This document shows, one piece after another, positions 34,315 to 43,575 of a stretch of 61,919 nucleotides of DNA; position 1 is the first letter of the stretch; each line of letters opens with the position of its first letter. Position numbers and translations under genes: made by a program. The notes below the pieces were generated by a model. It was given only the letters and a program-made list of their open reading frames with translations, had not been told where the DNA came from and did no database searches. Location of the stretch: the NCBI GenBank assembly GCA_027858965.1, contig JAQIBS010000118.1:1-61919 (forward strand), read 5' to 3'. The stretch comes from Kiritimatiellia bacterium (GTDB taxonomy: Bacteria; Verrucomicrobiota; Kiritimatiellia; RFP12; UBA1067).

Positions 34315-35019
34315 ATGAAAATAGCAATTATGCAGCCCTATTTATTCCCATATATTGGGTATTTTCAATTGCTGAATGCAGTTGATCTTTTTGTTATTTA
34401 TGATGATGTGCAATATATTAAGGGAGGCTGGATTAACAGGAATCGTTTGTTGGTGAATGGGAGTCCAAAGTTTTTTACTTTGCCGATCAAGAAGGACTCT
34501 CATAGTTCATTGATTAACCAGCGTGTTATTTTATGCGAGCGTTGGGCCAAAGATCGCAGGAAGGTTTTTACTATGATTCAGCAAAACTATGGAAAGGCTC
34601 CTTATTATGAAAAGGTCTTTTCTCTAGTTGAGGAGTGTTTGTGCTTTGGCGACTTGAATCTTGTGAGTTTCATTTATAATGTGTTGGAGCATTGCTGTAC
34701 CTATCTTAATATTGAGACCAATATTGTGCGATCTTCATCCCTAAGTATCGAAAATGATTTGCGCGCAGAAGATCGGGTTATTGCAATTTGTGAAAAATTA
34801 AATGCAGAGCATTACATTAACCCTATAGGCGGAGTCGGGTTATACATGAAAAATGATTTTGCAATTAAAAATATCAAACTTTCATTTGTTGAAACTGATG
34901 AAATCTATTACAGGCAGTTTTCTGAAAGTTTTATTCCCTTTCTCTCTATTATAGATGTTATGATGTTTAATTCAGTTGAAAAAATCCAGAGTCTTTTAAC
35001 AAAATATGAGTTGCTTTAA
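34315..35019 (+). CDS. WbqC family protein
   Basis: A 234-aa protein with the WbqC signature MQPYLFPYIGYFQLLNAVD at the N terminus, followed by YDDVQYIKGGWINRNRLL. The family occurs in O-antigen loci beside DegT aminotransferases and is thought to act on amino sugars, but the reaction is not firmly known. It lies 9 bp after the aminotransferase gene and 2 bp before the sulfotransferase, consistent with a shared modification step. Confidence 0.92.
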   Translation: MKIAIMQPYLFPYIGYFQLLNAVDLFVIYDDVQYIKGGWINRNRLLVNGSPKFFTLPIKKDSHSSLINQRVILCERWAKDRRKVFTMIQQNYGKAPYYEKVFSLVEECLCFGDLNLVSFIYNVLEHCCTYLNIETNIVRSSSLSIENDLRAEDRVIAICEKLNAEHYINPIGGVGLYMKNDFAIKNIKLSFVETDEIYYRQFSESFIPFLSIIDVMMFNSVEKIQSLLTKYELL

Positions 35020-35021
35020 TC

Positions 35022-36044
35022 ATGAATAGTTCATTGCTTAACGATGTAATTTCAGATAGGACTGAAAAATTCCAAGATAATATTCGTCTCAATATGCTTT
35101 TAAGTGAGCTTTCCGGATTACTCAAGCCTGTCCAGCGGATGGTGAAATTTAATAATAGCAGTTTGCCTGTGGGTTTTATTGTCGGCAATCCACGATCAGG
35201 GACAACTCTTTTTCTTCAGTGGCTGGCGGCAATGCCGTGTTTTTCTTATCCTACAAATTTTTTGACACGTTTTGCTTATTCTCCTTATGTTGGCGCATTA
35301 ATTCAAAATATGCTGTTTGATCCTGATTACGATTATCATGGCGATTTTTCTGATATTCAGTCGGGTGTTAATTTTGTGTCGGATTTAGGAAAAAGTAAAG
35401 GTGCTTTAGCTACGAGTGAGTTTCAACATTTTTTCAGGAATTATATGCCGAATTTTGATATTGAATATTTGACAGATAAAGCTTTAAGTAAGGTTGATTG
35501 CGATGGTATTGCAGCGGGACTGGCATCTCTTGAAATGGTCTTCGCGAAACCTTTTGTTACAAAAGCTTCTCTGTTGCAGTTTAATATCCCGTATTTTTCA
35601 GAACGTATTCCCTTATTGTTTTGGTTTCATGTTCAGCGGAAGCCGATTTTTGTTATGCAATCTATTTTGAAAGCTCGAGAAAATTATTACGGAAACCGCA
35701 CTTGCTGGTTGTCGGCAAAGCCGATGGAGTATAAATGGTTGAAAGACTTAGATGTGTATCATCAAATTGCCGGACAGGTTTATTATTCAGAGAAGGCAAT
35801 CAAAGAAGGGATGAGGAAAGTTTCAGATAAAAGAAAGCTTTGTGTTGATTATGTCTCTTTTTGTAAGGAGCCTGAACGCTATTATAAACTTATTGTTGAA
35901 AAATATGCCATGATGGGGTGTGAACTACCTTTAGAATATTCTGGTGAAACTAAATTTAAGAGTGCAAACTTATATAGTTCGTGTGACAAGGATATAGATG
36001 GACTGCAAAGGGCGTATGATGATTTTTTGAAGGGTGTTTTCTGA
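35022..36044 (+). CDS. Sulfotransferase family protein
   Basis: A 340-aa protein with the PAPS-binding loop IVGNPRSGTTLFLQWLA (PRSGTT at 57-62), the defining P-loop of sulfotransferases. A later segment, PIFVMQSILKARENYYG, corresponds to the 3'-phosphate-binding region. It may add sulfate to the glycan or to its amino sugar. The gene follows wbqC by 2 bp. Distant P-loop similarity alone cannot exclude another transferred group. Confidence 0.8.
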   Translation: MNSSLLNDVISDRTEKFQDNIRLNMLLSELSGLLKPVQRMVKFNNSSLPVGFIVGNPRSGTTLFLQWLAAMPCFSYPTNFLTRFAYSPYVGALIQNMLFDPDYDYHGDFSDIQSGVNFVSDLGKSKGALATSEFQHFFRNYMPNFDIEYLTDKALSKVDCDGIAAGLASLEMVFAKPFVTKASLLQFNIPYFSERIPLLFWFHVQRKPIFVMQSILKARENYYGNRTCWLSAKPMEYKWLKDLDVYHQIAGQVYYSEKAIKEGMRKVSDKRKLCVDYVSFCKEPERYYKLIVEKYAMMGCELPLEYSGETKFKSANLYSSCDKDIDGLQRAYDDFLKGVF

Positions 36045-36119
36045 GAGAAAAATGTGTGCTCGTTGGATAGCTTGAAAGGGCCATAGAATTGATAGACTGA
36101 ATAGTTGAGTAGCTTTGTA

Positions 36120-37151
36120 ATGAACATTGAAATAGAAATATTCGCGCCGGTACTGATTCCTACTTTATGTAGGTATGAGCATTTTAAAAGATGTGTTGAA
36201 TCACTGTCTTGTTGTAATCATTCAGAGAAGACGGATTTAATTATAGCACTTGACTATCCATTGTTAAGTGAGCATTGGGATGGATACAGAAAAATTAAGG
36301 AATATTTGCCTTTTATCAATGGCTTTAAAAGTTTAGTAGTCGTAGAGCGAAGTCAAAATTTTGGTGTCGCGAAAAATATTAATCAGGCAAGAGAAAATAT
36401 ATTTAGAAGATATGACAGGTTGATTTTTTCAGAGGACGATAATGAGTTTTCACCAAACTTTTTAGACTATATTAATAAAGGACTTAAGGCTTTTAAGGAT
36501 GACCCCAGAATATATGCTGTTTGTGGCTACGCTTATATGCAGGAAAAGAAGTTTGAGTTCGCTGGTGGATATGGAATTAGTCATCGTTTTTCGGCTTCAG
36601 GTTATGGCGTTACTCGTGATCGTTATCAGCAATACTATGCTTTGTTTATTGACCTTGATTCATTGAAAAAGATCCTAATGAGTTTCAGAAAATCTTGGAG
36701 GATATTCCGTTTCGATCCTTTTCGTTTATCAACCTTGATAACTCAGGTTGATAAGAAATCGAGATTTCCTGACTTCGCAATTTGTTCACATATGATTGTA
36801 CATGACATGTATAATGTCTTTCCAAATCTATCATTAGTACGTAACCATGGCTATGATGGCAGTGGAGCAAATAGTTATACTGAAAAAACAAATGAATTGA
36901 TGTGTTTTTCGACTCAACAGATTGATGTTCGGAAAGAGTTCTTCTTTGGGGACCTTCCTGCACAAGATACTATTGAATCTTATGAATCTCATGTCTTGAA
37001 ATTGGATAAAACAAGTGTTGTCCATATCGCATGGGTTGCCTTTCGCTATATGTTTTACCGTATCACTGGTAAAGCACTCTATCTTAGCAGTAACGGTTAT
37101 AAATCTACACGGTTTCTGTTACGTAAGCCGTTGAAGAATTTAAAAAAATAG
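36120..37151 (+). CDS. Glycosyltransferase with EDD motif (GT-A fold)
   Basis: A 343-aa protein. VLIPTLCRYEHFKRCVESL near the N terminus and LIFSEDDNEFSPNFLDYINKGL (EDD at 105-107) form a metal-binding acidic motif like those of GT2/GT13-type GT-A enzymes. FGVAKNINQARE resembles a GT-A acceptor-side loop. There is no membrane segment. The ATG at 36120 is preferred to a TTG 15 nt upstream. Donor and acceptor are unknown. Confidence 0.8.
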   Translation: MNIEIEIFAPVLIPTLCRYEHFKRCVESLSCCNHSEKTDLIIALDYPLLSEHWDGYRKIKEYLPFINGFKSLVVVERSQNFGVAKNINQARENIFRRYDRLIFSEDDNEFSPNFLDYINKGLKAFKDDPRIYAVCGYAYMQEKKFEFAGGYGISHRFSASGYGVTRDRYQQYYALFIDLDSLKKILMSFRKSWRIFRFDPFRLSTLITQVDKKSRFPDFAICSHMIVHDMYNVFPNLSLVRNHGYDGSGANSYTEKTNELMCFSTQQIDVRKEFFFGDLPAQDTIESYESHVLKLDKTSVVHIAWVAFRYMFYRITGKALYLSSNGYKSTRFLLRKPLKNLKK

Positions 37152-37160
37152 GGTTTATGT

Positions 37161-38354
37161 ATGCGCTCTTTTTTAGAAAATTTGCTTAATCCAATTATTG
37201 AATTGTTTTTTAGATTGTGTTGCTTGAAATCTGAAAGGCAATTAAGAAATAATCCTCGAAAAAGGGTGCTTTTGTGTGTACGTAATCAATTAATGTACGG
37301 TTATGTATCAAGAGTCTGGGAAGCTTATAATCATAAAGATGAGTATGAGGTTTATTTGTGTTATATCGTGCGGGCCGAACGAGCACTTTTTGTTCTCTAT
37401 AAAAATATATGGACTTTGGCGAGAGCAGAGAATTTGCCTGTTATTCCACATTCTGTTGCAGACAAAATAAATTGGGATCTGATTATTTGCGCAGCACCCA
37501 ACGATATGTCTTTTTCTTTCAAGGATGAAATACCCAAGGTGATGATTCAGCATGCTTTGGTCGGCACGAAAATTGTGAGGGGGTGCTGGTATCCGTATAT
37601 CCCTCATTTTTGTTTTAAAAAGAATGGAGAAGCTGTTTTTAATTCTATCTTTGAGACAAATCAATATATGTACGATATAGTTGTAAAGGAAGATTCCCGG
37701 TTTGCCAGTTGTATTGATATGGCTGGTGGGCTGGCCGCCGACCAATTGCTGTCAAAAAAATCAGAAAGGGATTCCATTCGCAGAGAGATGGGGTTTGTCC
37801 CTGATGACTTTGTAATACTTGTGCAATCAACTTTCGCGGACTCTCTGATGGAGGATTTCGGGGTTGATTTATTCAGAACCTGTCGAAAAATATGTGATGA
37901 AAAGGGATATAAATTTATTATTTCTTTGCATCCTGAGCATCTGGTTGGCGAATATTCAAAGAAACACCCCTGGGGAAAACGTGCGGAACAATTTGCTTCG
38001 CCAAATTTTGTTATCAAAAAGATTGAAGAACCATCCTGTTTAAGTGCTATCGCCTGCGATTTATGTGTTTCGGATCACAGTTCTATGTGTTTTTATGCTG
38101 CGCTTTTAGACAATCCATTAGTTCTTTATATGCCGCCGAAGGCTGGGATAGCGGTGCCAATCCTTCAGCCTTTATTGGATGCTTGTCCGAGTTTTGAAAG
38201 GATTGAGGATTTAGAGAGTGTGATTGAAGACTCAAAATGTTCATACGTCAGTGGTGAGCGTCAACATATTATCGATATGTACATTTCACATCAAGGTGAA
38301 GCAGCAACGCGTATTAACACCATCTTTGATAGGTTATTATCTAATGAAAAATGA
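37161..38354 (+). CDS. CDP-glycerol glycerophosphotransferase-like (TagB/TagF fold) protein
   Basis: A 397-aa protein with the GT-B-like C-terminal features of the TagB/TagF family: SLHPEH (255-260) and CVSDHSSMCFYAALLDNPLVLY (SDHSS at 304-308). The N-terminal half has a hydrophobic helix at 10-21 and the core sequence KVMIQHALVGTK. Family members transfer glycerol- or ribitol-phosphate to teichoic acids or O-antigens. No CDP-glycerol synthase (tagD) is seen nearby, so the donor may differ. It overlaps the next gene by 11 bp. Confidence 0.75.
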   Translation: MRSFLENLLNPIIELFFRLCCLKSERQLRNNPRKRVLLCVRNQLMYGYVSRVWEAYNHKDEYEVYLCYIVRAERALFVLYKNIWTLARAENLPVIPHSVADKINWDLIICAAPNDMSFSFKDEIPKVMIQHALVGTKIVRGCWYPYIPHFCFKKNGEAVFNSIFETNQYMYDIVVKEDSRFASCIDMAGGLAADQLLSKKSERDSIRREMGFVPDDFVILVQSTFADSLMEDFGVDLFRTCRKICDEKGYKFIISLHPEHLVGEYSKKHPWGKRAEQFASPNFVIKKIEEPSCLSAIACDLCVSDHSSMCFYAALLDNPLVLYMPPKAGIAVPILQPLLDACPSFERIEDLESVIEDSKCSYVSGERQHIIDMYISHQGEAATRINTIFDRLLSNEK

Positions 38355-39156
38355 TAGTTGTAATCTTTTTGAATGGCAGAGAGAAAATCTGCCGAGATTA
38401 ATTGAACGTCAGAAATGTTCTGATCAAAAAAAGCTGGTTGATGTTACCGTGATTGCACATTGGTTCTGGAATGATGAACGTTTTGAACGGGATTTTTTTT
38501 CAATTGAGTTTGCATTACGTATGGCACGATTGTGCTTAGGACAATGTCCGATAGTTTTAATTGTAAATAAACCCAGTAAAATAGTTGATACGTTGGCCCT
38601 TTCTATATCCGCTGATATTGTCGTTAAACCTGAACTGAATCAAGGGTTGAGGTCATTGAATTATGATTATATTGCTAATTTACACACTTACTTTAAGACG
38701 AAATATTGTTTGATTGTGCAGAACGACGGATTTCCTGTTAGGAGTGGGCTTGAATTTTTCATGGACAGGGTTGATTACGTGGGTGCGCCATGGCCGGATA
38801 AATCCGATGATTGGATAACAAAAATATTGTTGTCATCCAAGACGAAGGTTGGGAATGGTGGTTTTTCTTTAAGATCGCATCGGCTGTGTGTTGAGGCTTC
38901 CCGTTTGTATAAACGAAAATATAAAATTATTCCTTTTTGCTATCTGACCGTTGATGACATCTTTTACTGTAGAGTATTGCCGACGTATGAAAGTAAAATT
39001 CGGAAAGAGATGGTATTTGGTGATTTAGATTTGGCTTCAAGTTTTTCGGTAGAGTACAACCGTGAATTATTTTGTGTGCTGGATAGCAGTCCTCTTGGAT
39101 TTCATGGGGAAAACGGGTTTAGTCAAGTGAGAGGACGTCATTGGCTGCCCTTGTGA
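38344..39156 (+). CDS. DUF5672-type glycosyltransferase
   Basis: A 270-aa protein with the DUF5672 pattern: VLIVNKPSK (70-80 region), LIVQNDGFPVR (QNDGF 126-130), DYVGAPWP and VGNGGFSLRS (169-178), then DDIFYCRVLP. The family is grouped with glycosyltransferases. The ATG at 38344 overlaps the end of the upstream gene by 11 bp; a longer frame starting inside that gene has no family match. It is the last gene of the plus-strand block before a minus-strand methyltransferase. Confidence 0.8.
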   Translation: MKNDSCNLFEWQRENLPRLIERQKCSDQKKLVDVTVIAHWFWNDERFERDFFSIEFALRMARLCLGQCPIVLIVNKPSKIVDTLALSISADIVVKPELNQGLRSLNYDYIANLHTYFKTKYCLIVQNDGFPVRSGLEFFMDRVDYVGAPWPDKSDDWITKILLSSKTKVGNGGFSLRSHRLCVEASRLYKRKYKIIPFCYLTVDDIFYCRVLPTYESKIRKEMVFGDLDLASSFSVEYNRELFCVLDSSPLGFHGENGFSQVRGRHWLPL

Positions 39157-39210
39157 TTTGAACAATCTTGTTTTTTGGGTTAATCATTTAATAGTGGTTG
39201 AACTATTTTT

Positions 39211-40167
39211 TTATAATTGTTTTTCCAGATAGAATAATCCCGCAGTAGGTGCATCTTTGGAATTTAACAGATTGAAGTATTTTGAATTGTAAAATTGGTT
39301 AATCATCTGATATTTGTTCTGGTCCATATTGTTGGCTAAAGAATCAAAAAATACTAAAGCTAATGACGTTGTTACTGAGCCATTGGGGGAATAATGAAAT
39401 TTAAGATTTCTTTTTTGAGAAAATCGCTTTAAGTCCTCAACAGCTGGAAGTGTACATTCGAGGTGCTCTTTAGCCCACCCCGCATTTGTCACATCAATGA
39501 CAAGTTCAATTCTTTCCTTTGGATATGTTTCTGTAACATGAATGGGGTTTAAAAGAATTACCCCTTTCTTACTCTTTGCTAAGAGTGTATCAAGAAAAGA
39601 CTCTCTTTCAGCGACCGGGATGTGCTCTAGAACATGACAAGAGACTACTAAATCAAAGCTGTTGTCAGTAAATGGTAATGCTTGCCCGTTGATTCCGTTT
39701 GTTGTTGGTTCGGCTAAGCAATAGTCAGCATTTGGAAGGAATGCCGCCAAGATGCCATCACCGCCGCCTACATCCAGAATGGTGCATTTATCTTGATCGA
39801 ATGTTGCGATACGGTCATTGATTTCATCACTGATAGATTTTAATCTGAAATACAAGTTGTGATTAATCGTTGTTAGTTCAGGTATTTTTTCTTGAAATTT
39901 CGTTTTGTATTGCTCTAAGAAAGATTTGTTCAGACCCAAATATTCAGCTGTTTTAAGCTCAGCGAGTGCCAAAAAAAAACGATTCATTTTATATGCTCGA
40001 ATTGCTAACTCGAGATGAAGTGAACTGTTCAACGGATCCTTAAGTAATTTGTCAATATTGATTTTTTTTGCTCTTAATTTTAATATATGCTGAAAAATGA
40101 AATTTTCGTTAGGTTTGAACTTCAGCCCAGCTAAACTAAGTATTCTGTAAATAATTTTCTTTATCAT
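39211..40167 (-). CDS. SAM-dependent methyltransferase
   Basis: A 318-aa class I methyltransferase. SAM motif I ILDVGGGDGIL is at 130-140; VVSCHVLEHIPVAER is the post-motif segment. The first 120 residues are helical and of unknown function. It is on the opposite strand, converging on the DUF5672 gene and divergent from the methyltransferase at 40398, so it is an independent unit with its own promoter. The target is probably a sugar of the glycan. Confidence 0.82.
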   Translation of the reverse strand: MIKKIIYRILSLAGLKFKPNENFIFQHILKLRAKKINIDKLLKDPLNSSLHLELAIRAYKMNRFFLALAELKTAEYLGLNKSFLEQYKTKFQEKIPELTTINHNLYFRLKSISDEINDRIATFDQDKCTILDVGGGDGILAAFLPNADYCLAEPTTNGINGQALPFTDNSFDLVVSCHVLEHIPVAERESFLDTLLAKSKKGVILLNPIHVTETYPKERIELVIDVTNAGWAKEHLECTLPAVEDLKRFSQKRNLKFHYSPNGSVTTSLALVFFDSLANNMDQNKYQMINQFYNSKYFNLLNSKDAPTAGLFYLEKQL

Positions 40168-40294
40168 AATTGGAACGCTTGCTTATATTGTTGTTTTTGA
40201 ATTGTCTTGTTACAATTTTTAAATTATTTCAGATAATGACTTTTATGTCAAAGATAATTGTAAATCCAAATTTCATATTGTTATTCTTGCGTCT

Positions 40295-40322
40295 TTGCCG
40301 AATCAAAGTTCTTTGATATAAT
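40295..40322 (+). promoter_or_regulatory. Sigma70-type promoter for the methyltransferase at 40398
   Basis: TTGCCG (40295-40300) and the perfect TATAAT (40317-40322) with 16 bp between them. A second TTGATA/TATTAT pair overlaps at 40313-40340. The whole divergent spacer 40168-40397 is very A/T-rich. Confidence 0.55.
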
Positions 40323-40397
40323 TTAATTCTTTGATATTATTAATCTTTTTCAATTTAGTAAAATTATTAATCTCTGAGTCAGAGAATATAGGTAATC

Positions 40398-41000
40398 ATG
40401 ATAAGTGAGAAAAACTACTGGGATGAGTTTTATAGGAAGCATCGAAAAAATAACATTCCATCTTCATTTGCTGAGTATGTAACAGAAAAATACCTTCAGG
40501 CAGGCAAGACTCTTTTGGAGCTGGGATGTGGAAACGGTAGGGATAGCCTCTTCATGGCCTCAAATGGTGTTAGTATCGCAGCTCTTGATATGGTTGCAGG
40601 TGAAATTGAATATCTAAATTCATTGAATGTCAAAAATGTAGAGTTTGTTTTGCGAGATTTTACGAATCTTTCAGGTTTCAGCAATTTTGATTACGTATAT
40701 TCGCGCTTTACTTTTCATTCCATTGATGAAATATGTGAGGATGTAGTGTTATCTCAGCTTTCAGATGTTTTAAAGCCTGGGGGGGTGTTTTTACTCGAGG
40801 CGCGCAGTACATTGGACGAGGGGTTAAATAAGGTTTATGGGGAGACTCATTTCAGGCGCTATTTGAATTTTAGCGAAACTGTAAAAAAGATAGAATGTCT
40901 GGGATTTAATATTCTTGAAAAACAAGAATCGCAGGGGTTAGCGATATATAAAGATGAAGACCCCTTTGTTTTAAGAGTGGTGGCTCAAAAACGGTCTTGA
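40398..41000 (+). CDS. SAM-dependent methyltransferase
   Basis: A 200-aa class I methyltransferase with motif I LELGCGNGRDSLF (40-52) and DMVAGEIEYLNS as motif II. LLQARS-type sequence follows at the end of the fold (FLLEARST). It begins MISEKNYWDEFYRKH, typical of methyltransferases found in capsule loci. A GT2 gene fragment follows 3 bp after its stop codon. Confidence 0.85.
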   Translation: MISEKNYWDEFYRKHRKNNIPSSFAEYVTEKYLQAGKTLLELGCGNGRDSLFMASNGVSIAALDMVAGEIEYLNSLNVKNVEFVLRDFTNLSGFSNFDYVYSRFTFHSIDEICEDVVLSQLSDVLKPGGVFLLEARSTLDEGLNKVYGETHFRRYLNFSETVKKIECLGFNILEKQESQGLAIYKDEDPFVLRVVAQKRS

Positions 41001-41003
41001 TTT

Positions 41004-41153
41004 AAGGCTGTTGTTATAGTTTTTCCTGCTGATTTGGTTGTAGGGAATGGCATATCTTGTTTCTTTGCTGCATTTTTTCAGAACCAGCCATGTGATTCAT
41101 ATGAAATTGTGGTGGCAGATGCCGACTCCTCGTATGCTCCCGTTGTTGTATAG
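41004..41153 (+). pseudogene. 5' fragment of a GT2 glycosyltransferase gene
   Basis: The frame from 41004 to TAG 41151 reads ...VVIVFP... then QNQPCDSYEIVVADADSS, which lines up with the first 50 residues of the intact GT2 at 47039 (QNQPRDSYEIVVADAGSS). By eye about 80% of bases match over the central 65. There is no start codon and the rest of the gene is missing. Confidence 0.8.
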
Positions 41154-41212
41154 TGCGAGAAAATTACGATCACTCTTTTTTGCAATTTGGACGGGAGTCA
41201 CATCGCCTCTGA

Positions 41213-42190
41213 TTACTTGAATGTGCGGTGATACCAAGCGATCATCTCATGGATCGTCTGTTCTAAACTTACCTGTGGCGCATACCCGTCTGTAACTTTG
41301 CGGAGCAGTGTAGAGTCCACGCACTTCCGCAAACATCCGGTCGGTTTTGAGGTGTCAAACATGATTTCGGGATGTATTTTCGTTACCTCACAGATCAGCT
41401 CCACAAGCTCAGCGATCGACGTGTCCTGCTCATATCCGATATTTACGGGTTTCGCACACGCGTATCGCTCGGTCACCATCATGAACAGCCGTGCTATATC
41501 CGTGGCGTGAAGGAAATTCCGGCGTTGTTGGCCATTCCCCCACACCACCACTGGGTCGGTGCCATCCATAATTTTCTTCACGAGTGTAGGCATCACAAAT
41601 GAGTTCTGTTCCCCGCGCCACGGGTAGCGCGAACCGCAGGCATTCGTAGGCCGAACAATCGCGGTCTCGATGCCGTACTCTTTGAAATAATATTGGGCTT
41701 GCAACTCCGCAATCCGTTTGGACCAACCGTACCCTTCATTCGAACTCTCTGGCAGTCCCTTTGTTACGGACAGTTCAGGGATTGGCGCCTCGGCATCATC
41801 CGGGTAGACACACGACGAACTGACGGTCAGGAAACGTGGGACGTCATTCTGCCGCGCGGCCTCCAGCATGTTCAACTGGATCACCGTGTTCTGGTACAGC
41901 ATTTCCCCGTGGTGATTACTGCTATACCCCACTCCGCGGACGCGCCCCGCCAAGTTCATAATGACCTCGGCACCCTCGGCGACTTTCAAGCATGCACTAA
42001 GATCCGCTAGGTCGGCTTGCACGAACTTAACCTGGTCGGCCACCGAAGCAATATTGTCGAGGGTTCCCGCTTCCATATTGTCGGCTACCGTGACTTGCGC
42101 CCCAACGGATACCAATTCTTCCGTAAGATAGGAGCCGAGAAACCCGCATCCGCCTGTAACCACAACGTTCCGGCCCTTCCAATAATCCAT
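41213..42190 (-). CDS. NAD-dependent epimerase, GDP-fucose-synthase/GME-like
   Basis: A 325-aa extended SDR. VTGGCGFLGS (11-20) binds NAD(P), and SSSCVYPDDAEAPI followed by GYGWSK (Y154, K158) is the active site. The SSSCVYP form is close to GDP-L-fucose synthases and GDP-mannose 3,5-epimerases. The ATG at 42190 is preceded by AAAGGG and gives the canonical N terminus; an ATG 15 nt upstream is also possible. Base composition and codon choice (many C/G third positions) differ from the T-rich genes around it, a sign of separate origin. It converges on the GT2 fragment. Confidence 0.85.
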   Translation of the reverse strand: MDYWKGRNVVVTGGCGFLGSYLTEELVSVGAQVTVADNMEAGTLDNIASVADQVKFVQADLADLSACLKVAEGAEVIMNLAGRVRGVGYSSNHHGEMLYQNTVIQLNMLEAARQNDVPRFLTVSSSCVYPDDAEAPIPELSVTKGLPESSNEGYGWSKRIAELQAQYYFKEYGIETAIVRPTNACGSRYPWRGEQNSFVMPTLVKKIMDGTDPVVVWGNGQQRRNFLHATDIARLFMMVTERYACAKPVNIGYEQDTSIAELVELICEVTKIHPEIMFDTSKPTGCLRKCVDSTLLRKVTDGYAPQVSLEQTIHEMIAWYHRTFK

Positions 42191-42271
42191 AACGCACCCT
42201 TTCATAAAGCATCCTATCTTGACCACAAAAAACAGATATGATATCTTACACATTTTATGAGGTAAAAAGCA

Positions 42272-43540
42272 ATGGCAAACACAAACGCTATGAATCAGAA
42301 GACTACACTCCCTCCTGAAAGTAATGTCGTCATCTTGTGTCATTCAGACAAAAAAAACGGCAAACGTGAGTCGGGTAGTGGTCCAATTGAGCCATTGCTT
42401 AAATTCTTCACTGAAAACAAGGCACGCTACATTTTCGTGATCGAACAACCGCATCCGCTCCCCGATATTTCCCTCGATTGTACAATGGAAGTCTATAAAG
42501 ACGGCCAACTCCTGGCGACCCACACCTCTGACCGTTTCCGGTGGTTGTACAATATCGCCTCAGAGCGCAGGGTCATGAAGACCTATCTGCGGTTCAAGGT
42601 GCGCGACGTACTCGCAGCGCGCCAATTCCTGTCACAGATACCCAAGCTGTACCCCGACTGCGGTCCGATCCATTTTCTGATCGGCATGGAGTCTGTAAAC
42701 ACCCTTATCGGTTGCGGGTATCGGAAAGCATTGAACGTGCTTAAAGTGATCTACTACACCTTCGACTGGGCTCCGCAGCGATACCATAACCGCCTGATGA
42801 GTGCGGCTTTCTGTGCCCTCGACAAATGGGCTTGCAAATGCGCTGATGTCGCATGGAACGTTACAGACGCGATCGGCGAGGCCCGTCGCGACATCCTTCA
42901 CTACGATATGAACCGGATGGCAAAACAACTCACTGTTCATTATGGCGTTGAGTACCGCAAAGGTTTGGTTAAAGAATATGACGACCTGGAAAAATTTAAG
43001 GTTATCTTCTCTGGTGGTCATCATGTCGACAACGGCACCCAGTTTCTGCCAGACATCGCACGCTATGTGCAAGAGGTCAATCCGAAGATCAAATTCATTA
43101 TCACAAGCGGTGGCACCATGACTAATGAACTCAAAGAAAAAGTTCGAGAATATGGATTGCACAACACTGAATTTACAGGGTACATTGATGGGGCGGAAAA
43201 TCTCGATCGGTTGACGTGCGAGTGTTTAATTGGTCTTGCGCCCTATCCTGACACATCCGTCTCCACCAAAAAATACGGTGATGTGATCAAGATTCGCGCT
43301 TATTTTGCCTGTGGCCTTACCGTTGTTTCAACTTACGTGCCTCCTGTTTCCAAGGAAATCAGAGAGGAGGGGCTCGGCATTGTGACTGGAGTCGATGCCA
43401 AAGAAATGGCAGACGCAATCCTTCAGCTTTGTTCGGACGAAGGCCTGCTGCGCAAGTACCGTGAAAATGTTATCCGTAAAGCTAAGGATCACAACTGGAC
43501 CTCGATTTACAAGCGAGCAATTTGTCAGAGCATGGAGTAG
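42272..43540 (+). CDS. GT4-like glycosyltransferase
   Basis: A 422-aa protein with a GT-B fold. The C-terminal donor domain shows KVIFSGGHHVDNGTQFLPDI, FIITSGG, FTGYIDGAENLDRL and GLAPYPDTSVSTKKYGDVIKIRAYFACGL; the Asp-Val-Ile-Lys-Ile-Arg region matches the donor-binding helix of GT4. It is a distant paralogue of the GT at 48886, with shared YYTFDWAP/YYMIDYTP and CGLTVVST/CGLPIVLT segments. It is divergent from the SDR at 41213 and shares its G/C-rich codon use. Confidence 0.85.
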   Translation: MANTNAMNQKTTLPPESNVVILCHSDKKNGKRESGSGPIEPLLKFFTENKARYIFVIEQPHPLPDISLDCTMEVYKDGQLLATHTSDRFRWLYNIASERRVMKTYLRFKVRDVLAARQFLSQIPKLYPDCGPIHFLIGMESVNTLIGCGYRKALNVLKVIYYTFDWAPQRYHNRLMSAAFCALDKWACKCADVAWNVTDAIGEARRDILHYDMNRMAKQLTVHYGVEYRKGLVKEYDDLEKFKVIFSGGHHVDNGTQFLPDIARYVQEVNPKIKFIITSGGTMTNELKEKVREYGLHNTEFTGYIDGAENLDRLTCECLIGLAPYPDTSVSTKKYGDVIKIRAYFACGLTVVSTYVPPVSKEIREEGLGIVTGVDAKEMADAILQLCSDEGLLRKYRENVIRKAKDHNWTSIYKRAICQSME

Positions 43541-43575
43541 CAAAACAGGAAAACTGATCGGCAAGGAAATAAATT

